A DNA stretch of 64,000 bases from Chlorogloeopsis sp038404745 (GCF_038404745.2 NZ_JAYKTT020000068.1:58430-122429); one strand, 5' to 3'; shown: positions 8,404 to 18,165, counted from the stretch's first letter. The notes: generated by a model not told the origin, from the letters alone. A program made the numbers and translations.

Positions 8404-9747
8404 CTATTTTGTTAATGGTAGAGACGGCGATAGACTTTTAGGAAATATCGCTAGTTCGGTTTCTGGATCGAAAAAGTGGATTTTTTCTGGTGTAAAGGAT
8501 AACCATATTTGCTCGCCTACACTGATAAAACGCTCTGGAGGAACTCGTACTTGCAGAGAATTTTTGAATGTGCCAGCTTGTTGAAAACTAGTTCCCACAA
8601 GTTTTGTAGAAAGAAAAGAATCGTTACCAAGATTTTCTGCCAATTCTACTTGAACTAGTAAATTCTTTGTTGCAGGTACACTTAAAGTCAAGTGTTCTGG
8701 ACGAATACCTAAAATAAGCTTGCGCCCGTCGTATTTTTGCAAAGCACTTCCCCAAAAGTCTGGAAGAGTGAGACGAAAATCGCCATTAGTAATTAACAGG
8801 TGGGCGTGAAACTCTACAGGGATAAAATTCATTGGCGGTGAACCAATGAATTCGGCAACAAAAAGATTAGCAGGACGATTATAAAGTTCTAACGGTCGAT
8901 CAACTTGTTGGAGTTGACCTTGATTGAGGATAGCAATGCGATCGCCCATTGTCATTGCTTCTGTTTGATCGTGAGTAACGTAAATAGTTGTTGTCCCTAG
9001 TTGGCGTTGCAGCTTAACAATTTGGGCGCGAGTTTCCGCCCGCAGTTTCGCATCTAAATTAGAAAGCGGTTCATCCATGAGAAACACTTGAGGGTTACGT
9101 GCGATCGCTCTTCCGAGCGCGACTCTTTGTCTTTGTCCTCCAGATAACTGCTTGGGTAAGCGATTTAGTAGAGCTTCAATCTGCAACAGTTGGGCAACAT
9201 ACCGTACCTGTTCATGTACCGCCCGTTCTTTTTCAGAAATATAGCGGAGTCCTTTAGGGAAATTTCTTGTCACTCCTACTAATAAATTTTCTGCAAAAGA
9301 GAGACTCTCTCCCCCTCTCCCTCTCTCCCCCTCTCCGACTCCTCCAGAACGGCGTCGCAATCCAAAAGCAATGTTGTCATACACCGTCATGTGGGGATAG
9401 AGGGCATAATTTTGAAACACCATTGCAATATCGCGTTCCTTGGGAGGGAGGTTGTTAATTAGGCGATCGCCCACCCAGATATTGCCTCCAGTCATCGCCT
9501 CTAACCCAGCAATTAGCCGCAGCAAGGTGCTTTTACCACAGCCAGAAGGCCCCACCAGCACCACAAATTCACCATCTGCCACAGTCAGGTTAATCCGCCG
9601 TAAGACATTCACACTATCTGCACTTTTTAGAGTTGTTGCTTCCTCACTCTTCTCAGACGTAGATGTGAGTTGGGTTGGTAAAGCAACACTTTCCCCTTTC
9701 CGAGGGGGAAAACTTTTATAAACGTTTTCTAAAACTACCTGCGCCAC
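8404..9747 (-). CDS. ABC transporter ATP-binding protein, MalK/UgpC type, with low-complexity insert
   Basis: This is the ATPase subunit of a carbohydrate-type (CUT1) importer; no permease or binding protein is adjacent, so it may serve transporters encoded elsewhere. Motifs are Walker A GPSGCGKST, signature LSGGQRQR, Walker B VFLMDEPLSNLDAKLR and the switch histidine in IYVTHDQTEAM, followed by the regulatory TOBE region (LGIRPEHLTLS). At 447 residues it is longer than the usual 360-370. There is an insert of about 30 residues before the Walker A strand and another of about 45 between the Q-loop region and the signature. The second contains GGVGEGERGRGGES, encoded by the C/T-rich tract at 9305-9350, which looks like intergenic repeat DNA kept in frame. 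Confidence 0.9.
   Translation of the reverse strand: MAQVVLENVYKSFPPRKGESVALPTQLTSTSEKSEEATTLKSADSVNVLRRINLTVADGEFVVLVGPSGCGKSTLLRLIAGLEAMTGGNIWVGDRLINNLPPKERDIAMVFQNYALYPHMTVYDNIAFGLRRRSGGVGEGERGRGGESLSFAENLLVGVTRNFPKGLRYISEKERAVHEQVRYVAQLLQIEALLNRLPKQLSGGQRQRVALGRAIARNPQVFLMDEPLSNLDAKLRAETRAQIVKLQRQLGTTTIYVTHDQTEAMTMGDRIAILNQGQLQQVDRPLELYNRPANLFVAEFIGSPPMNFIPVEFHAHLLITNGDFRLTLPDFWGSALQKYDGRKLILGIRPEHLTLSVPATKNLLVQVELAENLGNDSFLSTKLVGTSFQQAGTFKNSLQVRVPPERFISVGEQIWLSFTPEKIHFFDPETELAIFPKSLSPSLPLTK
9305..9350. repeat. C/T-rich low-complexity tract inside the ABC ATPase gene
   Basis: On the plus strand the tract consists of CTCTCCCC-type units. Similar tracts occur between genes at 18100-18165 and near 23750-23825. 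Here it is translated on the minus strand as Gly, Glu and Arg without breaking the frame. Confidence 0.6.
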
Positions 9748-9985
9748 GAGTGTTAGTTACCGCAATTGTTCAAAATCACCAGTCGTTGAATTTTGGATTT
9801 GAGATTGTAGATTGACTTCATCTTGATTTAAGGCAATGGTTATTTATCCCATGAGTAAGGATAAACGATATAAAACTTTTAGCGCTCATGATACACGTTT
9901 GTAGTGACTACGAAAAGTAAAAAAAACAGCTTTTACGATCACAACCGCACTACCTTGGAAGAAAGCACATTTGGGAATTGTGTTT

Positions 9986-11242
9986 ATGGCTTCTCATCTC
10001 ACCTCAAATCCTTCTCCAACAGAGATGCCAACTCCTGTCCATGACATTGTAGACGTACAAACTACAAATTGTTGTATAGTCGGTGGTGGACCAGCGGGAG
10101 CGGTTCTTGCTTTACTTTTAGCACGCCAAGGTATCCCTGTGATGTTGCTCGAAGCCCACAAAGATTTTGACCGTGACTTTCGGGGAGATACAATTCATCC
10201 ATCGGTGATGGAAATTATGGAGGAACTAGGTTTAGCTGATCGCTTGCTACAACTTCCCCACGCCAAGATGCGTCAAATCAGCATTAAAACTCCAGAAGCT
10301 AGTGTTACTTTGGCTGACTTCAGTCATCTCCATACGCGTTTTCCCTACATTACGATGCTTCCGCAAGCAAGATTTTTGGAGTTTATCACTGCCGAAGCCC
10401 AAAAGTACCCAAATTTTCAGCTGATTATGGGTGCGAACGTGCAGGAGTTGATAGAAGAGGATGGAGTAATTCGGGGTGTGCGCTATCGCGGGCATGGTGG
10501 TTGGCACGAAATTCGGGCAATCCTGACAGTCGGTGCCGATGGACGTCACTCGCGCCTGCGTCAGTCGGCTAACTTTGAATCTATCCAAACTTCACCGCCA
10601 ATGGATGTACTGTGGTTCCGCTTACCCAAAAAACCAGACGACTTAGAAGGTGGGATAGGGCGTATCGGTCGCGGTCACATTGTAGCTATGTTAGATCGTG
10701 GTGAGCAATGGCAAATTGCTTATGTGATTTCCAAGGGTGGTTATCAAGAAATTCGTGCTGCTGGTTTAGAAGCTTTGAGAAAGTCTGTCGTAGACGTAGT
10801 ACCAGAGTTACAAGACCGCGTAGAATACTTACAAGATTGGTCACAAATTGCTTTCTTGTCGGTAGAGTCTAGCCGCCTCAAACGTTGGTATCGTCCTGGA
10901 CTACTGCTTATCGGTGATGCCGCCCATATCATGTCTCCTGTGGGTGGAGTCGGTATTAACTATGCCATTCAAGATGCTGTCGTTGCCGCCAATGTTCTTA
11001 GTAAACCACTCAAACAAGGACGTGTAGAACTGTCTCATCTGGCAAAAGTGCAGCGCCAACGGGAATTGCCAACCCGCGTTATTCAAGCATTTCAATCTTT
11101 AGTACAGCAGCGAATCTTTGCCCGCGTTCTCAACTCAAATCAACTGTTGCAGTTGCCAGCTTGGTTGCGCTTACCTTGGTTGCGTGACTTTCCATTACGG
11201 TTAGTAGCCTATGGACTTTTTCCTGCTCACGTCAAAACTTAA
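9986..11242 (+). CDS. FAD-dependent oxidoreductase (UbiH/p-hydroxybenzoate hydroxylase-like)
   Basis: A 418-residue flavoprotein of the group A aromatic monooxygenase fold. It shows the N-terminal dinucleotide-binding motif CCIVGGGPAGAVLALLLA, the DG motif (VGADGRHSRLR) that contacts FAD and NADPH, and the GD motif LLIGDAAHIMSPVGGVGIN for the FAD ribityl chain. Family members hydroxylate aromatic or polyketide-like substrates, but the substrate cannot be read from sequence. I chose ATG 9986; a TTG at 9971 or the ATG at 10025 are alternatives, and none has a strong Shine-Dalgarno. The gene stands alone with about 240 bases of spacer upstream. Confidence 0.85.
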   Translation: MASHLTSNPSPTEMPTPVHDIVDVQTTNCCIVGGGPAGAVLALLLARQGIPVMLLEAHKDFDRDFRGDTIHPSVMEIMEELGLADRLLQLPHAKMRQISIKTPEASVTLADFSHLHTRFPYITMLPQARFLEFITAEAQKYPNFQLIMGANVQELIEEDGVIRGVRYRGHGGWHEIRAILTVGADGRHSRLRQSANFESIQTSPPMDVLWFRLPKKPDDLEGGIGRIGRGHIVAMLDRGEQWQIAYVISKGGYQEIRAAGLEALRKSVVDVVPELQDRVEYLQDWSQIAFLSVESSRLKRWYRPGLLLIGDAAHIMSPVGGVGINYAIQDAVVAANVLSKPLKQGRVELSHLAKVQRQRELPTRVIQAFQSLVQQRIFARVLNSNQLLQLPAWLRLPWLRDFPLRLVAYGLFPAHVKT

Positions 11243-11620
11243 GTGTGGTACATTTATACTATTTGGGTGCAAAGTAAAACAAAGGTACTTGCTTGGCTTT
11301 TATGCTAGAACAGTTTCAATGCCAAGGGTATAAATATGGAAATGGTTAATAATCTTGATCGAGACCAAAAACAAAATTTGCGATATCTGTAGATGAATAT
11401 ACAGGGCTAACAAGTGTATAATTTTACTTAAAGTGTTTAATTATTTACACCGGGTAGCACTGAGCATTTTTTGAAGTCAGACTCCCACGGGCAAATAGCC
11501 CACAATGAGGGGATGAAAATTTGACTCTTCCTACACACGCCACTTGCTACAACGCGCTTAACCCGAAAGGGCGCAGTGGCTCCCCTACACCCCATCCCAT
11601 TTTCAAGACAGGAGGATTGA
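11243..11620. other. Intergenic region with stem-loops before ssb
   Basis: No gene is visible. Features are a GGGC/GCCC hairpin at 11489-11501 within a GC-rich block, and an imperfect stem-loop at 11539-11580 (GCCACT/AGTGGC outside, CCC/GGG inside). An AGGAGG ribosome-binding site for ssb lies at the right end. The block from about 11450 to 11530 looks like a dispersed repeat or the end of a lost mobile element, but I cannot identify it. Confidence 0.4.
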
Positions 11621-12169
11621 ATGAACAGCTGCATTTTGATGGTGGAAATTATCAAAGAGCCAGAACTGCGTTATACACCAGATGGATTGGAACTGACAGA
11701 AATGCTAGTGCAGTTTTCAGCTACACGAGAAGGTGAAGCGCCAGCAACTTTGAAAGTAGTAGGTTGGGGCAATCTGGCAAAAGAAGTTCAGCAGAACTTT
11801 CACGCAGGCGATCGCGTACTTGTAGAAGGGCGTTTAGGAATGCACACTATTGATCGCCCTGAAGGTTTCAAAGAAAAACGAGCTGAATTAACATTGCAAA
11901 AAATTTACCCGCTAGTTGTGGACGGGAATATCACAGTATCGCCAGGAGCGACAGCAGTACCTGTTACTACCCCCACCCAGAGCCAGAAAACAGTTTCCAA
12001 TTACGAATCACCACCGTCGAGTAAACCGGCTCCAGCTTCAAATAAAGTTGGTGTCACTTCCCAAAAAGACTTCTCAGAACCTGTATCGCAAAGCTCCAAT
12101 TACGAGCGTAGTTCTTATTCGACACCAGCTGCGAACGAAGAACCGGATATTGATGACATTCCTTTTTAG
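11621..12169 (+). CDS. ssb: Single-stranded DNA-binding protein
   Basis: SSB coats single-stranded DNA during replication, repair and recombination. The 182-residue protein has an N-terminal OB fold (VEIIKEPELRYTPDG, LKVVGWGNLAKEV, GDRVLVEGRLGMHT), a Ser/Pro/Thr-rich flexible linker, and the acidic tip DIDDIPF that recruits partner proteins. The start ATG follows a strong AGGAGG. Cyanobacteria often carry two SSB-like genes, and I cannot tell which paralogue this is. It is monocistronic, with a stem-loop downstream. Confidence 0.93.
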   Translation: MNSCILMVEIIKEPELRYTPDGLELTEMLVQFSATREGEAPATLKVVGWGNLAKEVQQNFHAGDRVLVEGRLGMHTIDRPEGFKEKRAELTLQKIYPLVVDGNITVSPGATAVPVTTPTQSQKTVSNYESPPSSKPAPASNKVGVTSQKDFSEPVSQSSNYERSSYSTPAANEEPDIDDIPF

Positions 12170-12215
12170 CTTCAGGAGTGCCAGACAAAAACATGGCTTG
12201 AAAAATTTATAGAAA

Positions 12216-12275
12216 TGTCAAGGAGGCTACAACTGCCTTGGCTTACCACTGGAAGTCTTTGTAGCCACCCTGACA
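12216..12275. repeat. Inverted repeat after ssb
   Basis: TGTCAAGGAGGCTACAA at 12216-12232 pairs with TTGTAGCCACCCTGACA at 12259-12275, 17-base arms with two mismatches and a 26-base loop. No T-run follows immediately, so a rho-independent terminator is only one possibility; a small structured RNA or processing site is another. Confidence 0.45.
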
Positions 12276-12373
12276 CGCACTTTTCGTCTAACAAAAGTTA
12301 GATTTAACATAAAACAAGATAGCGACTGTTAAAATCCTAATAATTTTAAATTTAAGATTAATACCCGGCTTCT

Positions 12374-14233
12374 ATGAAAGAAACTATCCTAGATGTTCGC
12401 AATCTGCAAGTTGAATTTGCTGGCGATGACAAAATAGTTAAAGCCGTAGATGATATTTCCTTTAAATTGCATCGTGGTGAGACTCTAGGAATAGTCGGAG
12501 AGTCGGGAAGTGGAAAATCGGTAACAGCCTTAGCGGTGATGGGTTTGCTACAGTCTCCAGGTGTAATAAGTGGCGGGGAAATTTGGTTTCATCCCCAGGA
12601 GAATGGCAAACCTCTGAATTTAGTAGAGTTGCCTCCTCAAGAAATGCAATTATATCGGGGCGGTGACATCGCTATGGTTTTTCAAGAACCAATGAGTTCC
12701 CTAAATCCGGTTTATACCATTGGTTTTCAGCTTGTAGAAGCAATTTTGCGACATCAAAATATTTCCACGCACCAAGCGCGACAACAAGCGATCGCCCGCC
12801 TGCAAGAAGTAAAACTGCTTCCGAGCGATGAGCAACTCAAACAACAGTACTCAAAAACTACTCAAGACGAACACCAACTGCTGAAGTTAGTAAATCAACA
12901 CAAAGAAGCAATTCTAGAACGTTACCCCCATCAACTTTCTGGGGGACAGTTGCAGCGGGTGATGATTGCGATGGCAATTTCCTGTAACCCGTTAATATTA
13001 ATTGCTGATGAACCAACCACAGCATTGGATGTAACGGTGCAAGCGACAATTCTTGAGTTGCTGCGAGAATTGCAGACTAGTCGCAACATGGCATTGATTT
13101 TCATCACCCACGATTTGGGACTAATCGCGGAAGTTGCAGATAGAGTTGCAGTGATGTATAGAGGCAAGATTGTCGAATTTGATGATGCAGTCAAAATTTT
13201 TGCTAACCCCCAGCATCCCTATACTAAAGGTTTGGTAGCATGTCGTCCCAAACTTCACCGCCATCCCCAAAAGCTACTCACCGTTGCTGACTATATGAAC
13301 GTGGAGGAACTGCCAACAGGACAAGCGATCGTTCAGGCAAAAGAACCGACAGAACCTCCAGATTTAACGCCCGAAGAAATTGCCCAAAGATTGGCAATCT
13401 TAGAAAAAGAACAGCCTCTATTGGAAATACACGATCTCAAGGTAGGCTTTCCCGTCAAAGGAATGTTTGGTGGTACAAAACGCTACAACATGGCTGTAAA
13501 TGGCGTATCCTTTGATGTTAAACGTGGGGAAACACTGGGGTTAGTTGGCGAATCGGGTTGTGGCAAAACAACCTTAGGCAGAACCTTACTGCGGTTGATC
13601 GAACCAATGGGTGGGCAGATCGTCTTTGAAGGGCGAGATATTACTACTCTCAAAGGCGAAGCATTGCAAAAACTGCGGCGGGAAATGCAAATTGTCTTCC
13701 AAAACCCTTTTAGCGCCTTAGATCCGCGCATGAAAGTGGGAACTGCGATCGCAGAACCGTTGGTAATTCACTCTATTGCCAAAACAAAACAACAACGGCG
13801 AGAACGGGTAGCTTATCTGTTAGAAAGGGTGGGCTTGAGTGCAGATGCCATGAACCGTTATCCCCATCAATTTTCTGGTGGGCAACGGCAGCGAATTTGT
13901 ATTGCCCGCTCTTTGGCTTTAAATCCTAAGTTTATTATCTGCGATGAATCGGTTTCGGCTTTAGATGTATCAGTGCAGGCACAGGTACTAAATTTACTTA
14001 AAGAATTGCAAAGCGAATTTGGTTTGACTTATATTTTCATTTCCCATGACTTGAGTGTCGTCAAATTTATGAGCGATCGCATTCTGGTGATGAATCAAGG
14101 TCAAATCGTAGAGCAAGGTATAGCCGAAAACATCTACCGCGAACCAAAAGAGGAATACACTCAGAAATTAATTGCTTCCATTCCTACTGGTAGCCCTGAA
14201 AGGATACAGCAGCGCCACTTAAGAGCATCGTAA
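12374..14233 (+). CDS. Tandem ATPase of a peptide/glutathione-type ABC importer (DppD-DppF fusion)
   Basis: This 619-residue protein contains two complete ABC ATPase domains of the oligopeptide/dipeptide family, like GsiA or YejF. It would power import of short peptides or similar solutes through partner permeases not encoded here. The first domain has GESGSGKS, LSGGQLQR and LILIADEPTTALD; the second has GESGCGKT, FSGGQRQR and FIICDESVSALD. The first Walker B glutamate is present; in the second, ICDES also keeps its glutamate. The oligopeptide-type C-terminal extensions (HPYTKGLVACRP after the first domain, EYTQKLIASIP at the end) are visible. The gene is transcribed alone. Confidence 0.93.
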   Translation: MKETILDVRNLQVEFAGDDKIVKAVDDISFKLHRGETLGIVGESGSGKSVTALAVMGLLQSPGVISGGEIWFHPQENGKPLNLVELPPQEMQLYRGGDIAMVFQEPMSSLNPVYTIGFQLVEAILRHQNISTHQARQQAIARLQEVKLLPSDEQLKQQYSKTTQDEHQLLKLVNQHKEAILERYPHQLSGGQLQRVMIAMAISCNPLILIADEPTTALDVTVQATILELLRELQTSRNMALIFITHDLGLIAEVADRVAVMYRGKIVEFDDAVKIFANPQHPYTKGLVACRPKLHRHPQKLLTVADYMNVEELPTGQAIVQAKEPTEPPDLTPEEIAQRLAILEKEQPLLEIHDLKVGFPVKGMFGGTKRYNMAVNGVSFDVKRGETLGLVGESGCGKTTLGRTLLRLIEPMGGQIVFEGRDITTLKGEALQKLRREMQIVFQNPFSALDPRMKVGTAIAEPLVIHSIAKTKQQRRERVAYLLERVGLSADAMNRYPHQFSGGQRQRICIARSLALNPKFIICDESVSALDVSVQAQVLNLLKELQSEFGLTYIFISHDLSVVKFMSDRILVMNQGQIVEQGIAENIYREPKEEYTQKLIASIPTGSPERIQQRHLRAS

Positions 14234-14477
14234 GACAAAAAAATCTGCGATCGTGTCAGGTGGCTAAAATCCAGTTGTGAATATACTTTTTGCCCTTCTT
14301 TTCCGGTACAATCTGCTGGTGATTGTCTAAAACAATTCAACCAATGATAGGGGAATCCTTCGTCATTCCATTTCTGCTTAAGGATGACGAAAAATTCTGC
14401 ATCTGTTTTTGATGCAAGTTATACTCCTATCGAAATTCAAAAATATGTGAGTGTAAGTGTGCGTATAAGGAGTAACC

Positions 14478-15290
14478 ATGCGTCGGCTGTCGTTCGTTTT
14501 GTCCGCGGCTTTACTGCTTAATCTGTTCGCTGTTACTAAATCCAGTAGTATTACCTTTGGCGAGTCAGACGAAGGACGTCACCCTAATGTTGGCGCGCTC
14601 TCGGCTGATTTTGATGGTACAGGTACGAAATTTGCCTTCTGTACGGGTACTTTGGTTGCGCCGAGGGTTGTGCTAACAGCAGCACACTGCCTTGACTTTC
14701 TCCCTGGCTACGGCATTAGTACAGTTTACGTTAGCTTCAATCAAACGTTCGATCAATCCAACACATTTTACAGTGGTAGTTACGTTCCCCACCCAGAATA
14801 CAGCAAAAATCAGAACGATCCAAAGGATATCGGTGTCATCCTGTTAAATGAGGAACCACTACAACCTGGGACGTTAACACCGCTACCTCTAGCCAAGCTG
14901 CCTCAGGCTGGTTTACTTGATAACTTGAAGGCTCAAGGAAAGCTTAAAAATCAAGTTTTTACAGCTGTCGGTTATGGACAAGTGCGTGAGACAAAGCGTT
15001 TGGGGCCACGGGCAATCATGGATAATGCTAATCGAAACATGGTACTGCAAACATTCCAGGCTTTGAACAAAGCTTGGTTGCGGTTGTCTCAAAATCCCTC
15101 GACGGGAGATGGTGGCACTTGTTACGGCGACTCTGGCGGGCCACATTTCCTTGGCGACGAAAAATCAGACATGATTGTAGCAATTACTAGCACGGGCGAC
15201 ACTGTTTGCCGAGCCACTGATGTAGATTATCGGCTGGATACGCCTTCAGCACGTAATTTTTTGCAGCAGTTTGGAGTTATACTCCCCTAA
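14478..15290 (+). CDS. Secreted trypsin-like serine protease (S1 family)
   Basis: A 270-residue chymotrypsin-fold protease with an N-terminal signal peptide (MRRLSFVLSAALLLNLFAVT). The catalytic triad is complete: H70 in VVLTAAHC, D117 in PKDIGVILL and S219 in YGDSGGP. Cysteines near H70 and S219 could form the usual disulfides. It is expected to act in the periplasm or outside the cell; the substrate is unknown. A GGAG-type ribosome-binding site precedes the ATG. No inhibitor or partner gene is adjacent. Confidence 0.9.
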   Translation: MRRLSFVLSAALLLNLFAVTKSSSITFGESDEGRHPNVGALSADFDGTGTKFAFCTGTLVAPRVVLTAAHCLDFLPGYGISTVYVSFNQTFDQSNTFYSGSYVPHPEYSKNQNDPKDIGVILLNEEPLQPGTLTPLPLAKLPQAGLLDNLKAQGKLKNQVFTAVGYGQVRETKRLGPRAIMDNANRNMVLQTFQALNKAWLRLSQNPSTGDGGTCYGDSGGPHFLGDEKSDMIVAITSTGDTVCRATDVDYRLDTPSARNFLQQFGVILP

Positions 15291-15363
15291 ATTAGGTGAT
15301 TTTGATCACAATATACCCTGTGTGAAAGTAGCGATCGCCCAACTAACAATTGCCTAAAGTTTG

Positions 15364-17862
15364 TTACATCGGCAGTTCAACCCGAAACTCTGCTCCCTTA
15401 CCTAAACTGGAAATGCAAGTAATTTGTCCTTGATGTTTTTCTACAATCTGGTGGCTAATAGCCAGACTCATTCCCCGCAGACGCTTATCTCCAGATTTGG
15501 TGGTAAAGATGGGATCAAAGATTTTGGATTGAATATCTTCTGCAATTCCCATTCCATTGTCGATAATTTGAATTAGCACTTTTTTCTCGGTTACTGATGG
15601 GCGATCACTACTAACCACAGATGTGCGAATTGTAATCTTGCTTGGATTGGTAGCAATTTCATCGAGTGTATACTGACGATGACGCTCCTCCAGCGCGTCA
15701 ATCGCATTTGTGAGCAGAGCCATAAACACCTGATTAAGTTCACTGGCATAGCATTCAATCAACGGCAGATAGCTATATTCTTTCACCACTTGAATTTCTG
15801 GGAAGCCCAATCTTGCCTTCAATCGATTGCTGAGAATTAGCAAACTACTGTCTAATCCTTCATGAATATCCACAGACTTGAGCTTTGCCTCATCTAACCG
15901 TGAAAAGTTTCGTAATGAGTAAACAATATCGCGAATGCGGCTTGCTCCTGCTTGCATTGACTGCAACAGCTTGGGTAAATCTTCTCGAACAAACTCAACG
16001 TTAGTCGCCTCCAACTCTTTTTGCAGTTCAGATCCTGGTGTGGCTAATTCCTGCTGGTAAAGATGCAGCAGCTTTAGCAAATTGTTTATATAAGTATCAG
16101 CGTGAGTGAGATTACCATAGATAAAGTTGATCGGATTATTGATTTCATGGGCAATTCCTGCCACCAGTTGTCCCAAGCTCGACATTTTTGCACTTTGAAT
16201 CAAGCGAACTTGAGTATGTTGCAGTTCCTGTAATGCCTGCTCTAACTGCATCGCTTTCTGACGTTGCTCCACTTCCGATTGCCGCAATGCCTGATTTAAC
16301 TTGGCAAGTTCGTTTGCTTGACGCAACACAATGCCAACTAGGGCAGTTCTCAACTCATCTACAGCTTCCACTTCACAAGGCTTCCAGGGTTGTGACGTCA
16401 GCCGTACAGTTTCTTGCCACAGTTCAAATGAGCCGCGAGGTGAGAGCCGCTCAATTCCATCTTCGTCAATTTCCACTGGCTTGTTCGGATTGCCTGCCCA
16501 GTTAACGGTGTGAATAACTTCTGGGCGAAACCATAATACATATTGGCTCGGAGAAATAGCGATCGCTAACAATCCACTAGCAACTTCTTTGAAGGTTTCT
16601 GCTTGTGGATAAAGCTGAGACAGACAATTAGTCTGGAAGACAGTTTGCGGCATATTTTGAGCTAACCACTCAACCAAGGCTTGAATCTCTTCTTGTTCAG
16701 GTGTGTTGCCAATTACCTTACAATCGCCGTTAAACCAAATTGCAGCACCATGAGCCTGCGCCAAATTAAGCAAATTGGGTTGATACTTCAGCAAACCATC
16801 AGTAAAGTTATTTTCAAAGTCATTTTCAGCAAATACATATTCAATTAGTTTGTTCTGAATAGATTTCAAGTAAAGCTTATAGTCTTGATCTTGATTAGCT
16901 TCCAAATAGGGAATTTGTGACGACATCACCTGCCCGATAAATTCACACGCTGTTCGGACTTCGTAGGCAATCTGTTTAGGAGAATAGTGATGACAGGCAA
17001 TTAATCCCCACAACTTTTGTTCGGCAATTAACGAAATTGACATAGATGCACCCACCCCCATATTTTTGAGATATTGAATGTGAAGGGGAGAAACACTTCT
17101 GAGTACTGAAAAACTCAAGTCTAACGATTGATCATATGGATATGCAATTGCAGGAATAATTTCCACAGGCTGATAATTCACATCAGCAATGAGTCGAATC
17201 CAGTTCTCCAGATAAAGTCGCCTTGCCTGTTTGGGTAAATCAGAAGCGGGATAGTGCAACCCTAGAAATGCTGACAATTTGTCCAGTTTTTCTTCCGCAA
17301 CGATTGTCCCATGTCCTTGTGGATCGAATTTATAGATCATTACCCGATCCATGCCAGTCAGCTTGCAAATCTCTTTGACAGCGGTTTGACATAATTCTTC
17401 GAGGGTTTTTGCTTTTTGGATGCTGCTAGCGGAGGTTCTCACCAAGTGGTAAAGATCCAAAAAAGATAGAACTTCTGGCGTGAGTGAATGCTCTAATTCT
17501 AAAATTAATAACCCGTGAGAACGGTGGACAATACCATTGCAAAGAAGAGACTTGTTTTCAAGCTGAAGCGACAGTTTTAGGGGATTGACGTTCTCAAGTT
17601 CGGGTTGTGATAGGCTTTGTTTTAATGACTCAAACGCATAAGAATCGAGCAAATCACCCAAACTTTGATTAAGTAAGCTCTCTGGTGATACTCCTAAAAA
17701 ACTTAAGGTATTGCTACTAACCCGCAAAATTTTTAGAGTCGGTTCTTGTAATACAAACAATACACCATGAGGTTGAATCGAACCAGGAATATGAATAGGT
17801 TCGCGATCGCAGTTAGTTAAATCAACAAATTGAATTGTAGAATCTTCCTTAGTACTATTCAT
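15364..17862 (-). CDS. Bacteriophytochrome-type sensor histidine kinase
   Basis: This 832-residue photoreceptor has the order PAS-GAF-PHY-HisKA-HATPase. The bilin-binding cysteine is C18 in NCDREPIHIPGSIQPHG, the bacteriophytochrome position. The GAF site used by Cph1-type phytochromes has leucine (SVSPLHIQYLKNMGV), so biliverdin is the likely chromophore. The GAF PASDLP motif is present. The kinase part has H572 in AGIAHEINNPINF and an N box at NAIDALEE, plus DNGMGI. The region that should hold the GTGLG box reads KSGDKRLRGMSLAIS, an unusual form. No response regulator gene is next to it, and its output partner is unknown. Confidence 0.92.
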   Translation of the reverse strand: MNSTKEDSTIQFVDLTNCDREPIHIPGSIQPHGVLFVLQEPTLKILRVSSNTLSFLGVSPESLLNQSLGDLLDSYAFESLKQSLSQPELENVNPLKLSLQLENKSLLCNGIVHRSHGLLILELEHSLTPEVLSFLDLYHLVRTSASSIQKAKTLEELCQTAVKEICKLTGMDRVMIYKFDPQGHGTIVAEEKLDKLSAFLGLHYPASDLPKQARRLYLENWIRLIADVNYQPVEIIPAIAYPYDQSLDLSFSVLRSVSPLHIQYLKNMGVGASMSISLIAEQKLWGLIACHHYSPKQIAYEVRTACEFIGQVMSSQIPYLEANQDQDYKLYLKSIQNKLIEYVFAENDFENNFTDGLLKYQPNLLNLAQAHGAAIWFNGDCKVIGNTPEQEEIQALVEWLAQNMPQTVFQTNCLSQLYPQAETFKEVASGLLAIAISPSQYVLWFRPEVIHTVNWAGNPNKPVEIDEDGIERLSPRGSFELWQETVRLTSQPWKPCEVEAVDELRTALVGIVLRQANELAKLNQALRQSEVEQRQKAMQLEQALQELQHTQVRLIQSAKMSSLGQLVAGIAHEINNPINFIYGNLTHADTYINNLLKLLHLYQQELATPGSELQKELEATNVEFVREDLPKLLQSMQAGASRIRDIVYSLRNFSRLDEAKLKSVDIHEGLDSSLLILSNRLKARLGFPEIQVVKEYSYLPLIECYASELNQVFMALLTNAIDALEERHRQYTLDEIATNPSKITIRTSVVSSDRPSVTEKKVLIQIIDNGMGIAEDIQSKIFDPIFTTKSGDKRLRGMSLAISHQIVEKHQGQITCISSLGKGAEFRVELPM

Positions 17863-17940
17863 AAATGGGAACTAACGTAAAACATAAGAGTAATTAACCA
17901 CAATTGGTTTTTTTTAGTGTTCCCATTATTGGAGTCAATA

Positions 17941-18165
17941 GCACCATCTAGTGGTTAGTTATTAGATAAGGGTTAAAAGTCGAGAGGTATTTGTTAGTGG
18001 TTAGTGGGTAGTGGTTTTGTTGATTAACTTTGGGTTAGAATCGACGATTTATCTTTTAAACCCGCTCGTACAGTAGTTAGTGGTTAGTAACTTGCTTGTC
18101 TATTCCTCCCCTTGTCTCCCCCTCCCCGCGTCCCCGTGTCCCTTTGTCCCCCACTCCTCCTCACC
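17941..18165. repeat. Intergenic repeats: TTAGTGG units and a C/T-rich tract
   Basis: The spacer holds tandem TTAGTGG/TAGTGG units (about 17951-18018 and 18073-18090) and a C-rich tract of CCCCTTGTCTCC-type units (18100-18165) that runs up to the 3' end of rsmH. The segment CGTACAGTAGT near 18065 recurs near 26085. These are common dispersed cyanobacterial repeats; no gene is visible. Confidence 0.55.

Noticed and set aside
11521..11736. 71-codon ORF overlapping the ssb start
   Set aside because: It runs through the repeat block and the ssb gene in another frame and has no family features.
12216..12275. Hairpin after ssb as a known small RNA
   Set aside because: The stem is real, but it matches no small-RNA family I know and lacks a terminator T-run, so it is listed only as an inverted repeat.
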